From Marinobacter sp. NP-4(2019) (lineage in GTDB: Bacteria > Pseudomonadota > Gammaproteobacteria > Pseudomonadales > Oleiphilaceae), in assembly GCF_003994855.1 (NCBI RefSeq), contig NZ_CP034142.1, positions 2,046,001-2,110,000 of the forward strand: a DNA stretch of 64,000 bases. The letters run 5' to 3'. Below the pieces are notes generated by a model. It made no database searches. It was not told the DNA's origin and saw nothing but the letters and a program-made list of their open reading frames with translations. Made by a program: the position numbers and the translations under genes. Below, piece after piece: positions 8,480-18,847 of this stretch (positions are counted from its first letter, which is position 1; each line of letters starts with the position of its first letter).

Positions 8480-9163
8480 ATGAGGTTTCAGGCTCCCGAA
8501 AGTCTTTCCGAACAAATCGCCCAGCATCTGGGACAGCGGATCATGACGGGTGATCTCAAACCCGGAGAACGAGTGCAGGAACTCAAGGTGGCAGGCGAGC
8601 TGAATGTCAGTCGCGGTTCCGTTCGTGAGGCGCTGTTGATTCTCCAGCGCCGCCACCTGATTGAGATCTTCCCCCGCCGCGGTGCGGTCGTTTCCAGGCT
8701 GACGCCTGAGCTTGTTAACAGCCTTTACGATATCTACATCGATCTGCTGTGCATGTTGGGCCGAAAGGTGATGGAACGTTGGTCACGGCAGGAGCTGGCA
8801 AGCATTGTGGGTCATGCCCGGGAACTCCAGGCCGTCACCGACGCCCTCAACTCTTCAGGTGACGATGCGGCCGAACAGGTGATTGAGGCTGGCTTCGGTG
8901 TAATGCGCTACGCCTATACCCTGGTGGACAATCCGTTCCTGGAAGAAACCCTGGAGAACTTCCGGCCGGCTATCAGCCGGACATACTTCGTTGCGCTTGA
9001 GCATTTTCGTGGGGAACTGGCAGAGACCGGTCGCTTCTTTAGCGATGTGGCCGATGCCGCGGCCAGCGGGGATGCCGCCAGGGTTGAGGCGGCGATCATC
9101 AGGTTCGGCGAGCATCAACGCAACCAGGTGTTAAGAATACTCAGGGAGGAGGCAAGCGCCTGA
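8480..9163 (+). CDS. GntR family transcriptional regulator (FCD subfamily)
   Basis: DNA-binding regulator with an N-terminal winged helix-turn-helix (about residues 8-72; core LNVSRGSVREALLILQRR) and a C-terminal all-helical FCD ligand domain. The length, 227 aa, is typical. The gene ends one base before smc, so it is probably cotranscribed with smc. The same GntR-smc-zipA-ligA order is known in Pseudomonas. The effector and targets cannot be read from the sequence. Confidence 0.88.
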   Translation: MRFQAPESLSEQIAQHLGQRIMTGDLKPGERVQELKVAGELNVSRGSVREALLILQRRHLIEIFPRRGAVVSRLTPELVNSLYDIYIDLLCMLGRKVMERWSRQELASIVGHARELQAVTDALNSSGDDAAEQVIEAGFGVMRYAYTLVDNPFLEETLENFRPAISRTYFVALEHFRGELAETGRFFSDVADAAASGDAARVEAAIIRFGEHQRNQVLRILREEASA

Positions 9164-9164
9164 T

Positions 9165-12100
9165 ATGCGCCTGAAATCCATCAAGCTGTCTGGTTTCAAA
9201 TCTTTTGTCGATCCGACCACGGTACCTTTCCCCACCAATATGACGGCTGTGGTAGGTCCTAACGGGTGTGGCAAGTCCAATATCATTGACGCCGTGCGTT
9301 GGGTGATGGGGGAAAGTTCCGCCAAGTATCTCCGTGGCGAATCCATGACCGACGTTATTTTCAATGGCTCCAGCGCCCGCAAGCCTGTGGGGCAGGCTTC
9401 AATCGAGCTGGTGTTTGACAACAGCGACGGCTCCGCCCCCGGTGAATTTGTCAAATTCAATGAGATTTCTGTTCGCCGTCGGGTTTCCCGCGAAGGTCAG
9501 TCTGAATATTTTCTCAATGGCTCCAAATGTCGCCGCCGTGATATTACCGACCTGTTCCTGGGGACCGGCCTGGGGCCCCGAAGTTACGCGATAATTGAGC
9601 AGGGGATGATTTCCCGGTTGATTGAGGCCAAACCGGAAGAACTGCGGGTGTACATCGAGGAGGCTGCCGGTATTTCCAAGTACAAGGAAAGGCGCCGGGA
9701 AACGGAAAACCGCATTCGCCGGACCCAGGAAAACCTGGAGCGCCTCACCGACCTCCGGGAAGAGCTCGGTCGCCAGTTGCAGCATCTGGAACGTCAGGCC
9801 GCTGCCGCTGAGAAATACAAGGCTTATAAGCAGGAAGAGCGTCAGAAAAAGGCGGAACTGACGGTTCTGCGCTGGAAGTCACTGGACAACGATCTGCAGA
9901 CCTGGCGGTCGAAAATTCGTGACACCGAGCTGGAACTCGAGAAGTACCTGACTGAGCGGGTCAACCTGGAAACGTCACTGGAATCCCTGCGGGACAGTCA
10001 TCAGGAACGGACCGAGCATTTTAACCGGGCTCAGGCACGTTACTATGAGGCCGGTGCCGACATTGCCCGTATTGAGCAAAGCCTGGAGCATCAGCGTGAG
10101 CGTGGCCGCCAGATTGCCACCGAGCTGGACCAGGCCATGGCCAACCAGCGGGAACTCGCGCGGGAACTGGAGCAGGATGAAGAGAAATTGTCCGGCATCC
10201 AGGAAGAGCTGGACATGATTGAGCCGGAGCAGGAAGCACTGGCCATGCGTGCCGAGGAGTCCGGGGAGAAGCTCCAGCTTGCAGAAGATGCCATGAGCGA
10301 ATGGCAGCAGACGTGGGAACAGTTCAGTTCCCGCTCTTCGGATGCCCGGCGTCAGGCCGAACTGGCTCAGTCAAGGATACACTCGCTCGAGAATGCGATT
10401 ACCGAACTCAAGAACCGACAGCAGCGCCTGAAGGATGAACAGGACTTGCTTGAAGGGCAGCTGGATCGCGCTGAACTGGACGAGTTGCTGGAGCAGCAGG
10501 AAACCCTCGAGTTACAGCGTGAGGAGGCGGCTGACCGGATCGCTGCGGTTCAGGACGAGTTGTTTGATGTCCGTCAGCAGCAGAAAGATGCCGAGCAGAC
10601 GGTGTCTGACTACCGCCAGAAGGTGCAAAGTCTTCGCGCCTCGCTGGAATCCCATCAGGCGATGCTGGACGAGCAGATGGGCGGGCAGGATGACGCGCTG
10701 CAATCCTGGTTGCACGAGTTCGGGCTGGAAGCCGCACCGAGGGTCGCCCAGCAGCTCACCATCGATAATGGCTGGGAGTTTGCCGTTGAGCAGGTGATCA
10801 GCCGTTTCAGTCAGGGCGTGAGTGTGGCGGGCATGGACTCATTTCATCACGCCATGTCGGGCGCCCCCAAAGGTCTGGCGCTGGTCAATGCTGAAACTCG
10901 GAGTGTGGAACCGTCCTCCGGACTCGCCGCCCGGGTTTCAGGAGCGGCAGCCGTGCATGGACTTTTGGCCGGCATAGACACCGCGGATGCGCTGGATGAT
11001 GCGCTCGCCAGACAGGACAGCCTGAATCATGGTGAGTCCGTCATTACCCGGGAAGGAGTGTGGGTTTCGCGGGACTGGATTCTGATGCCGGACTCCGACA
11101 ACGCTCAGGTGGGGGTGATTGAACGCCAAAAGAAAGTGAGCCAGCTATCGGAAGAGCTGGGTGAGGCTGAGGCGCTGTTGCAGGAGGCCAATGAAGAACT
11201 GGAAGGCCTTCAGGAAAAATCGGAAAGGGCAGAAGCCAACCGGGATGAAGCCCAGGGCCGTCTCAGCGATGCGGAACGGGAGCTTGGTGGGCTGTCCTCG
11301 AAGATCAGTGGCCTGAAGGCCAGGGCGGAACAGATCGACGCACGCCTCCAGAGGATCCGGGAGGATGCTGAGGACGTGGCACTGAATCTGGAAGAGCAAC
11401 TCGAACAGCTTCAGGAAGTCCGGGAAGAGTGGCAGGAAGCCCTGGCATCCACGGAAGACAATGACGAAGAGAAAGAACAGCTGCTGGAACGCCGGGACTC
11501 GCTCCGTGAAAACCTGGATCATCTGCGCCAGGAGGCCCGCCATGACCGGGACCGGGCCCATCAGCTTCAGTTACAATTGCAGTCCCTGAACAGTCAGCGG
11601 GATGGCTTGCGCCAGACCATCGACCGCATGCAAATGCAGAAAGAGCGGCTGGAGGAGCGGCTGGAGATTCTTCGTGAATCCCGGGAAAGCGTGGAAGAAC
11701 CGGTGGAAGATCTGCAGATGCAACTGGAAGGGTTGCTGGACCGGCGACTGGCGGAAGAAGAGAAGCTGGGTGTTGCCAGGGATGCGCTGGAAGAAATCGA
11801 TCGTGAGGTTCGGGCAAAGGAGCAGGGCCGAAGCCGCACGGAGCATGAGGTTCAGGACATCCGCGCCCGGCTCGAAAAACTGAAGATGGAATCCCAGGCA
11901 CTGGAAATCCGTTCGGGTAACCACATCGAACAGCTCAAGGAGCTGGATGTGAAGTTGCAGGAGGTGCTGGAGCAGCTACCTGAAGATGCCACGGAGCAGG
12001 CATGGGCGGATGAGCTGGAAAAGATTGGTAACCGGATCCAGCGGCTGGGTGCCATCAACCTGGCGGCCATTGAGGAATACCAGGTCCAGAGTGAGCGGAA

Positions 12101-12659
12101 GACCTATCTGGACAGTCAGCACGAAGACCTGATGGAAGCGCTGGAAACGCTGGATAATGCAATCCGGCGGATTGACCGTGAAACCCGACAGCGCTTCAAG
12201 GAAACATTTGATCAGGTGAACGGCGGGCTACAGGCTTTGTTCCCGAAAGTCTTCGGGGGCGGAAACGCCTACCTTGAGCTGACCGGTGAAGATTTGCTGG
12301 AAACCGGGGTGGCCATCATGGCGAGGCCGCCTGGCAAGAAAAACAGCACCATTCACCTGCTTTCCGGTGGTGAAAAGGCGCTGACCGCGATCGCGCTGGT
12401 GTTTTCCATCTTCCAGCTCAACCCGGCGCCGTTCTGTATGCTGGATGAGGTGGACGCACCACTGGACGATGCCAACGTAGGCCGCTATGCCAATATGGTG
12501 AAGGAGATGTCAAAGCAGGTTCAGTTCATCTACATTACCCATAACAAGATCGCCATGGAAATGGCGGACCAGTTGATGGGGGTCACCATGCACGAACCAG
12601 GTTGTTCGAGGTTGGTATCAGTGGATGTGGACGAAGCGGCCGCCCTGGCGGAGGCGTAA
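9165..12659 (+). CDS. smc: Chromosome segregation ATPase Smc
   Basis: Core ATPase of the bacterial condensin; it dimerises at the hinge and with ScpAB compacts and aligns the newly replicated chromosome. The 1164 aa show Walker A GPNGCGKSN (residues 31-39), two long coiled-coil arms, a hinge around residues 510-670, the ABC signature LLSGGEKALTA near residue 1065 and Walker B CMLDEVDAPLDD near 1090. All key motifs are intact. Having smc with scpA/scpB nearby points to an SMC-ScpAB rather than MukBEF system for this genome. It follows the GntR gene by one base. Confidence 0.96.
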   Translation: MRLKSIKLSGFKSFVDPTTVPFPTNMTAVVGPNGCGKSNIIDAVRWVMGESSAKYLRGESMTDVIFNGSSARKPVGQASIELVFDNSDGSAPGEFVKFNEISVRRRVSREGQSEYFLNGSKCRRRDITDLFLGTGLGPRSYAIIEQGMISRLIEAKPEELRVYIEEAAGISKYKERRRETENRIRRTQENLERLTDLREELGRQLQHLERQAAAAEKYKAYKQEERQKKAELTVLRWKSLDNDLQTWRSKIRDTELELEKYLTERVNLETSLESLRDSHQERTEHFNRAQARYYEAGADIARIEQSLEHQRERGRQIATELDQAMANQRELARELEQDEEKLSGIQEELDMIEPEQEALAMRAEESGEKLQLAEDAMSEWQQTWEQFSSRSSDARRQAELAQSRIHSLENAITELKNRQQRLKDEQDLLEGQLDRAELDELLEQQETLELQREEAADRIAAVQDELFDVRQQQKDAEQTVSDYRQKVQSLRASLESHQAMLDEQMGGQDDALQSWLHEFGLEAAPRVAQQLTIDNGWEFAVEQVISRFSQGVSVAGMDSFHHAMSGAPKGLALVNAETRSVEPSSGLAARVSGAAAVHGLLAGIDTADALDDALARQDSLNHGESVITREGVWVSRDWILMPDSDNAQVGVIERQKKVSQLSEELGEAEALLQEANEELEGLQEKSERAEANRDEAQGRLSDAERELGGLSSKISGLKARAEQIDARLQRIREDAEDVALNLEEQLEQLQEVREEWQEALASTEDNDEEKEQLLERRDSLRENLDHLRQEARHDRDRAHQLQLQLQSLNSQRDGLRQTIDRMQMQKERLEERLEILRESRESVEEPVEDLQMQLEGLLDRRLAEEEKLGVARDALEEIDREVRAKEQGRSRTEHEVQDIRARLEKLKMESQALEIRSGNHIEQLKELDVKLQEVLEQLPEDATEQAWADELEKIGNRIQRLGAINLAAIEEYQVQSERKTYLDSQHEDLMEALETLDNAIRRIDRETRQRFKETFDQVNGGLQALFPKVFGGGNAYLELTGEDLLETGVAIMARPPGKKNSTIHLLSGGEKALTAIALVFSIFQLNPAPFCMLDEVDAPLDDANVGRYANMVKEMSKQVQFIYITHNKIAMEMADQLMGVTMHEPGCSRLVSVDVDEAAALAEA

Positions 12660-12794
12660 GGCACCTGTTGTCAGGGTGCCGGAATGCCGCCAAATATGAC
12701 AAAACGGCCATCTGGCCCGCCTGTGCGTTGTATTCATTACAGGCTTTTCTTAGAGTAGCAACGATATCCGATCTGCAAACAGGACAGCATCACT

Positions 12795-13826
12795 ATGTCA
12801 CTAAGGGAATGGTTAATTGCCATAGGTACCCTGGTTATCATCGGCATTGTCATCGACGGTCTTCGTCGAATGCGCCGGGCACGCAAGGAATCCATGGCGA
12901 TTTCGTCAGGTATGGGAGCCAACGACCTGGATGAATCGCCACTGGACGAGGAATACAACCCGGAGCTTCCGAACGGCGGGGCCCGTACAATCTCCCGGGA
13001 CACGCTCGAAGAGCGAGGTTACTTGAAGCGGGAGCGCCCAAGTCGTTTTGGTAATCCGGTGCAGAAGCCAACGCGCCCGATCATCAGTGATGAAGCTAAC
13101 AGGACCGTGGCGGAGGAAGAGCCGCCCCAATCGGAAGCCGCTGAGGACGACACAGCACTCCAGGCCGATAAGCGTGATGATTATGAAGCGCCTGATACCG
13201 GTTGGGGTGCGAATGACGATGAGCCTGAACCTGATGAGGGCATCGCCAGCGAGCCACGGCCTGCGGAGCAATCAGAACAAACGGTTGCCAGCCCGCCTCC
13301 CACGGTGACCAGCGAGGTGCAGGAGGACACTGCCCGGCGTGATCAATCCCCGAAGCGTTCGGGGCAACCCCTGGCCGGAGCCAATCGTCCGGAGGCGAGA
13401 GAAGTTGTCGTCATTAACGTGCTGGCGCGTAATGGCGAGGATTTTAAGGGCAGCGTGCTGAAGGAACTGTTTGAAGCCTGTGGTCTGGAATACGGTGACA
13501 TGGACATCTACCATCGTCACGAAGAGTCAGACACCACCAGTCCGGTACAGTTCAGCGTGGCCAGCGCGGTAGAACCGGGAACCTTCCGGCCGCAGGACAT
13601 GCCGACTCTGTCGACACCGGGCATCAGCTTTTTCATGAGCATGCCGGGGCCGTCCAACGCGCTTCAGGCCTTTGAGTTTATGCTCGAAACCGCTCAGTGC
13701 GTGGTTCGTAACATGGGCGGGGAGCTGAAAGACGAGCGGCGCAGTGTGATGACCCCACAAACCATCGAGCATTGCCGTCAGCGCATCCGCGAGTTTGAAC
13801 GCAAGCAACGATCGCCGCGGCACTGA
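12795..13826 (+). CDS. zipA: Cell division protein ZipA
   Basis: Inner-membrane anchor for FtsZ at the division septum. The N-terminal transmembrane segment (about residues 6-22) is followed by a basic stretch (RRMRRARK), an acidic, proline- and glutamine-containing linker (about residues 40-200), and a C-terminal globular FtsZ-binding domain (residues 205-335; VVINVLARNGEDFKGS). The length, 343 aa, is normal. It lies between smc and ligA. A terminator downstream separates it from ligA. Confidence 0.93.
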   Translation: MSLREWLIAIGTLVIIGIVIDGLRRMRRARKESMAISSGMGANDLDESPLDEEYNPELPNGGARTISRDTLEERGYLKRERPSRFGNPVQKPTRPIISDEANRTVAEEEPPQSEAAEDDTALQADKRDDYEAPDTGWGANDDEPEPDEGIASEPRPAEQSEQTVASPPPTVTSEVQEDTARRDQSPKRSGQPLAGANRPEAREVVVINVLARNGEDFKGSVLKELFEACGLEYGDMDIYHRHEESDTTSPVQFSVASAVEPGTFRPQDMPTLSTPGISFFMSMPGPSNALQAFEFMLETAQCVVRNMGGELKDERRSVMTPQTIEHCRQRIREFERKQRSPRH

Positions 13827-13850
13827 CGCTTCCCGCTATCGATGAGAGTA

Positions 13851-13880
13851 AAATACCCGGTAAAATCCGGGTATTTTTTT
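13851..13880 (+). terminator. Rho-independent terminator between zipA and ligA
   Basis: A 10-bp perfect stem (AAATACCCGG / CCGGGTATTT) with a 6-nt loop runs into a stretch of seven Ts. It lies 25 nt after the zipA stop and only 22 nt before the ligA start, so ligA transcription must come from read-through or from a promoter overlapping this site. Confidence 0.88.
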
Positions 13881-13902
13881 GTAGATCCAAGGGATTACAG
13901 GT

Positions 13903-15930
13903 ATGAGCACAGCGACTCCCGAGACCATAAACCGGGTACAGGAACTCCGCAACATCATAGATGAGCACAACTATCGCTATTATGTGCTGGACGATCCCCA
14001 GGTGCCGGATGCCGAATACGACCGGCTGTTCCGGGAGCTCCAGGAACTCGAGGCCAGTCACCCCGAGCTGGTCACCGATGACTCGCCCACCCGAAGGGTC
14101 GGTGCCAATGTAGAGACCAGTTTTGAAGAGGTGGTGCACCGGGTACCCATGTTGTCCCTGGACAACGCGTTCAACGAGGAAGAACTAAGGGATTTTGACC
14201 GTCGGGTGAGGGACCGCCTTAAAACCGGGGATGAGATCGAGTACGTCTGTGAACCCAAGCTCGACGGCCTGGCCGTCAGCCTGCATTACGAGAAGGGCGT
14301 GCTCACCCGGGCGGCCACTCGGGGCGATGGTTACGCCGGCGAGGATATCACAGCCAACATCCGTACTATTCCGTCCGTGCCCCTGAAGCTTCGGGGCAGT
14401 AACCTGCCCGAAATGGTGGAAGTCCGGGGCGAGGTGTACATGCCCAAAGCCGGGTTCGAGAAGTTGAACGAGACGCTGGCCAATCAGGGCGATAAAACTT
14501 TCGTCAACCCGCGTAATGCCGCAGCTGGCAGCCTCAGGCAGAAAAAACCGTCGGTGACCGCGCGTCGGCCCCTGGAAATGTGCGCGTACAGTGTTGCCGT
14601 TACCGACGAATCGGTATTGCCTGACACCCATTGGGATTGCCTGCAGCAGGTCGGGCAGTGGGGCTTCCGGATCAACCCGGAAATGAGTAAGGCTACAGGC
14701 GCGGACGAATGCCTGGCGGCCTACCAGGCGCTGATGGACAAACGTGGCGAGTTGCCCTATGAAATTGACGGTATCGTATTCAAGGTCAACAGCCTGGCGC
14801 TTCAGCAGGCATTGGGTTTTGTCTCCCGCGCGCCGCGTTGGGCGATCGCCCAGAAATTTCCTGCCCAGGAAGAGCTTACGGTTATCGAGGATGTGGAGTT
14901 CCAGGTCGGGCGGACCGGTGCGGTGACGCCGGTGGCTCGCCTGAAACCGGTCTTTGTGGGTGGTGTGACGGTCAGCAATGCCACCCTGCACAATATGGAT
15001 GAAATTCGTCGCCTGGACGCCCGGATCGGGGACACGGTGTTTATCCGGCGCGCCGGTGATGTCATTCCCCAGGTCGTCAAGGTGGTTTTGGAGAAACGGC
15101 CGCAGGACGCTCGTGAGGTAGAGTTACCAAAGACCTGTCCTGTTTGCGATTCGGATGTTATCCAGATCGAAGGCGAAGCCGTGGCCCGTTGCTCCGGTGG
15201 CCTGTTTTGTCCCGCACAGCGCAAGGAAGCGATCCGGCATTATGCCTCCCGCAAGGCCCTGGATATCGAAGGTCTGGGGGATAAATGGATCGACATACTG
15301 GTTGACAGGGGCATGGTAAAGACCGTGGCGGACCTGTATGGACTGACCAAGGAAGATCTCACCGGGTTGGAGCGCATGGGCGATAAGTCCGCGGCCAACT
15401 TGCTGGCGGCCATTGATAAATCACGGCATCCAGTGCTTTGGCGCTTTGTCTACGCGTTGGGAATCCGCGAAGTTGGGGAGGCAACTGCAAAGTCCCTGGC
15501 CAGCCACTTTGGGTCCCTGGAAGCGATCAGCGAAGCGGACGAGGAAGCGCTCCAGCAGGTTCCGGATGTCGGGCCCATCGTCGCCGGCCACATTCGCAGC
15601 TTTTTCGACCAGCCCCACAACCAGGAGACCATTGCTTCCCTGAAAAAAGCGGGAGTCCAGTGGCAGACTGAAGAGATCACCGCGGAGGAGCGGCCGCTTC
15701 AGGGGGAAACCTGGGTGTTAACCGGCACTCTCACGGAGATGACCCGGGACGAGGCTAAAGAGCGTCTGGAAAAACTGGGTGCCAAGGTTGCCGGCAGTGT
15801 TTCCAAAAAGACCGCGTGTGTCGTCGCCGGAGAGGCAGCCGGCTCCAAACTGACCAAGGCCGAGTCCCTTGGGGTCAGGGTGCTGGATGAAGACGGTTTC
15901 CGTGCCCTCCTGGAATCCCACGGCGCATAG
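13903..15930 (+). CDS. ligA: NAD+-dependent DNA ligase
   Basis: Seals nicks in DNA during replication and repair, using NAD+. The 675 aa show the Ia domain (DEHNYRYYVLDDPQVPDAEYD), the adenylated lysine Lys119 in CEPKLDGLA, the OB fold, a four-cysteine zinc finger (CPVC..CSGGLFC), helix-hairpin-helix repeats and a C-terminal BRCT domain from about residue 595. All are intact. The start follows a short spacer after the zipA terminator (GGGATTACAGGT upstream). Confidence 0.96.
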   Translation: MSTATPETINRVQELRNIIDEHNYRYYVLDDPQVPDAEYDRLFRELQELEASHPELVTDDSPTRRVGANVETSFEEVVHRVPMLSLDNAFNEEELRDFDRRVRDRLKTGDEIEYVCEPKLDGLAVSLHYEKGVLTRAATRGDGYAGEDITANIRTIPSVPLKLRGSNLPEMVEVRGEVYMPKAGFEKLNETLANQGDKTFVNPRNAAAGSLRQKKPSVTARRPLEMCAYSVAVTDESVLPDTHWDCLQQVGQWGFRINPEMSKATGADECLAAYQALMDKRGELPYEIDGIVFKVNSLALQQALGFVSRAPRWAIAQKFPAQEELTVIEDVEFQVGRTGAVTPVARLKPVFVGGVTVSNATLHNMDEIRRLDARIGDTVFIRRAGDVIPQVVKVVLEKRPQDAREVELPKTCPVCDSDVIQIEGEAVARCSGGLFCPAQRKEAIRHYASRKALDIEGLGDKWIDILVDRGMVKTVADLYGLTKEDLTGLERMGDKSAANLLAAIDKSRHPVLWRFVYALGIREVGEATAKSLASHFGSLEAISEADEEALQQVPDVGPIVAGHIRSFFDQPHNQETIASLKKAGVQWQTEEITAEERPLQGETWVLTGTLTEMTRDEAKERLEKLGAKVAGSVSKKTACVVAGEAAGSKLTKAESLGVRVLDEDGFRALLESHGA

Positions 15931-15936
15931 CCAATC

Positions 15937-15967
15937 AGGCCGGGATCCACGGCAGGGCTCCCGGCCT
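15937..15967 (+). terminator. Hairpin after ligA
   Basis: A 9-bp perfect stem (AGGCCGGGA / TCCCGGCCT) with a 13-nt loop begins 6 nt after the ligA stop. There is no T-run, so termination efficiency is uncertain. Confidence 0.45.
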
Positions 15968-16102
15968 GTGAATCTGAGAACTCGCGCAGATCCCCCCGTG
16001 TACAAATTGATTACCATGGCGTTGTTCTGTAACGGTGTGTAAAGCGGACCGGTTGTCCTGCCTGAACACCCATAATAACAACGCTTCGAAACGGACTTTT
16101 TC

Positions 16103-18847
16103 ATGCGCGCCGACTCGCTATCACGCATTGTCTCCCTGGTCAGAGGTCAGGGGCTGTTGTTGCTCCTGGTATTGATCACGACCGGATGCAAAACCGAAAA
16201 GAGTGCTGATGACCCCACCGTCCTGGGTGTTCCACCCTCTGAAGCCTACCTGGGGGTGGAGTATTACTATAATTTCGGGGCCTATGGTGGCGAGCGAATA
16301 CTGGATTTTTCCCTGACCAACGCACCGTCCTGGCTGGCCCTGGAAGAAACCCGCAACAAGGCCCGCCCGGGCGTCATCATCAGGGGGGTGCCGGGGCTCA
16401 GCGGAGGTAACCGCGGGGATGCGGATCTTGGCAAGATTGAAAACATCAATCTGATCACCACTGACGGCGAACGGACCGGGGTGCAACCGTTTGGTATCGA
16501 GGTGAAGCGGAACCCGTTGTCCCTGGATGCAGACACCTTCGTGGAAGGTCAATCCACGGGTAGCCCGGAAGCCAGCGATAACCGGTGTGAGGCTCCGGAA
16601 CTGGGTGACACCGGGGCACACAGCTATACCGCTAATCTTTACGATAGTGACGGAGCCGTAACCGACACCGAGGTCCGTACCTCGGATACCCATCCGGTGC
16701 TGGTCAGAGTCCTGCTGGATCAGCCGTCCGTCACCCGCGTTGCCGTGGCTTTTGAGCTCTCCTCCGACTTTGATCCCGATGTCTGTGACCAGGGATTTGA
16801 TCCGGAACATCAGCGTTGCGAAGAAGGTGAGGCCAACCATGATGAGGCTGTTATTGGCAAGGACATCGTGGCCCTTGGCAGCGGCAGTGAAGGCGCCTTA
16901 CCGGTACCCGACTATCTGAATTACCAGCAGGACGGGTATGGCGTCTATTCCAGAGGGGTAATTACACTGGAGCCGGGTATTACCGAATGTTACATCCGCC
17001 TGGAAGTTGTGGATGACACCCTGCCGGAAGCCAGTGAATCGCTGCAATTGACCCTGACCGAAGTCCGTAGCGGTCTGGCGTCCCTGGGGCCCTCGGACAG
17101 CGGAATGGAAGTTTCCCTGAATATTGATGACAACGAACCGACGGTGCGCCTGGAAACCGTTGGCGGGCGGCAGCGCGACGCGCTCAGCGTGGGAACACAA
17201 CGACAGTACGTGGCCGTGCTGTCTGGCGATAGGGCAGGGACGGTTCGGGTCAAGCTCGGAGAGACTGTGGACTCCCTCGCCAAGACCGGGGACTATGGTA
17301 TTCAGACCCAGGACAAAGACGGCAATTGGCAGGATAACGATGTGCTCCGGTTCCCGGAGGACGTGGCGAGAGTCCGCTTCCGGGTGAAGATTCCTGATGA
17401 AGAGGAATACAGCAATGCCGGTATGGAGGATCGTTTCCTGATACTCGGTGTTGACCAGGATTACCAGGCCGGTCGTGCAGGCTTTGCCGGGACCGCGGAG
17501 GACGGTGAACTGCGGATCAATATCAATGAGCTGGTTGCTCCGCTGATTCTCAACGACGAGGATGCATTCGTCCCCACCGACCTGGCCGTGGGGCATGAAG
17601 GGCGGCTGTATGTCGCTGGATACGACGACGCCAATAACGATCAGGTACTGGTACGCATCTTCAATCAGAAAGGGGCACTGTTACAGGAGGTGGCGGTGTC
17701 GGATGGTGCAACTGTTCTGGACAAGCCTCACCCGGTGATTCACTTTGCCCAGCGCCAGGTGACGCAGGGCAGCACCAGAGTGGATCGTTTCGAATTTGTC
17801 GTGGCGTACGGCGCTGGCACCGACATGCCTGGCCACACCTCCCACGGCGGCATGGATATGGTGGCGAGCCTGTACTGGTTTGACTCAGCTGCTGCCGCAG
17901 GTAATGAGTACTCGGAAGTCTGGACCATTCGCACGGGGACGTCGGCCGATGATGTACCCCGCTGGGTTGGCATCAATAAGGATAGCGGCTTCGTGGCGAT
18001 TGCCGGGGAAACCGGTGGGCGGTGGCCGGGGGAGTCCCGGGCTGGCGGTGTCGACAGTTTCCTGCAGCGGATAGATACCGAAATCGACGGTGATAACCGG
18101 GTCCCCAGGCTCGCCTGGACTCGACAGATAGGTTCCAGTCAGGATGAAACCGTGGTGTCCGGCAGTACAGTGAACGCCATCCCCTACCTGTTTGGTGCTT
18201 CAGAGGGCGCGGTAGCAACCCAGAACAGTGCCGGTTCTACAGACGTCTTTTTCTATAGTGTCGCCGGTGCTGACATCACTGTTAACGTGTACCAGCGTGG
18301 AACCGATGGCAGCGAGGCGGTCGTGGATGGCCTTAATGGCGTCGATAACCTCTGGTTGCTGGGAAACAGTGACCGCTTGTATACCATTGATGACTCCGAT
18401 GACACGAAGCGTCTTAACGGCGAGCCGGTGGCCGGCACCACCGGGTTCGTTCTCGGTTATTCCTCCTCCGGTGAAGTGGATGTCGCGTTTTCCTACGCTG
18501 ATGGTTCGCGGACAGGTAAGGAGACTTTTGCCGCATTACTGGCGTTTGATGAAGACCTGATTGCTGGGGGCGCCACTACCGGCGCTTTTGCCGATAAGGC
18601 TGTGGACAGTGGTATTCGGCAGCCTGTTCTCGCGCGGATATCTCCGGCAGATTTTGCGACCAACGGTGATGAGAATCCGGACTCGTGGGATATCTGGCGG
18701 GTTCAGCCAGGTATTGATGATGCGAACATCGCTGCGCTGGCCAACTACCGTGATGATGAGATCGTCACTTTAGTGCGGGAGACGGTGGGGGCAGAGAGTG
18801 AATGGAAGATCGTCCTGTTTTCGGGTGAGGGTACGCGGCTGAATTAA
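16103..18847 (+). CDS. Large secreted lipoprotein with Calx-beta-like domain
   Basis: A 914-residue protein of unknown function. It begins with a signal peptide and a lipobox-like LITTGC (Cys29), so it is probably lipid-anchored and surface or periplasmic. After an Ig-like/cadherin-like N-terminal part, residues about 215-345 contain a Calx-beta-type repeat (DDTLPEASESLQLTLTEV, then LNIDDNEPTV), a fold found in adhesion and calcium-binding proteins. The C-terminal 400 residues (about 500-914) are rich in Gly, Asp and beta-strand-like segments and could be a beta-propeller. It stands alone between ligA and a convergent CBS gene. I do not recognise a specific family. Confidence 0.7.
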   Translation: MRADSLSRIVSLVRGQGLLLLLVLITTGCKTEKSADDPTVLGVPPSEAYLGVEYYYNFGAYGGERILDFSLTNAPSWLALEETRNKARPGVIIRGVPGLSGGNRGDADLGKIENINLITTDGERTGVQPFGIEVKRNPLSLDADTFVEGQSTGSPEASDNRCEAPELGDTGAHSYTANLYDSDGAVTDTEVRTSDTHPVLVRVLLDQPSVTRVAVAFELSSDFDPDVCDQGFDPEHQRCEEGEANHDEAVIGKDIVALGSGSEGALPVPDYLNYQQDGYGVYSRGVITLEPGITECYIRLEVVDDTLPEASESLQLTLTEVRSGLASLGPSDSGMEVSLNIDDNEPTVRLETVGGRQRDALSVGTQRQYVAVLSGDRAGTVRVKLGETVDSLAKTGDYGIQTQDKDGNWQDNDVLRFPEDVARVRFRVKIPDEEEYSNAGMEDRFLILGVDQDYQAGRAGFAGTAEDGELRININELVAPLILNDEDAFVPTDLAVGHEGRLYVAGYDDANNDQVLVRIFNQKGALLQEVAVSDGATVLDKPHPVIHFAQRQVTQGSTRVDRFEFVVAYGAGTDMPGHTSHGGMDMVASLYWFDSAAAAGNEYSEVWTIRTGTSADDVPRWVGINKDSGFVAIAGETGGRWPGESRAGGVDSFLQRIDTEIDGDNRVPRLAWTRQIGSSQDETVVSGSTVNAIPYLFGASEGAVATQNSAGSTDVFFYSVAGADITVNVYQRGTDGSEAVVDGLNGVDNLWLLGNSDRLYTIDDSDDTKRLNGEPVAGTTGFVLGYSSSGEVDVAFSYADGSRTGKETFAALLAFDEDLIAGGATTGAFADKAVDSGIRQPVLARISPADFATNGDENPDSWDIWRVQPGIDDANIAALANYRDDEIVTLVRETVGAESEWKIVLFSGEGTRLN

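Noticed and set aside
14185..14991. 268-codon minus-strand frame inside ligA
   Set aside because: Shadow of ligA, which has all its family motifs on the plus strand.
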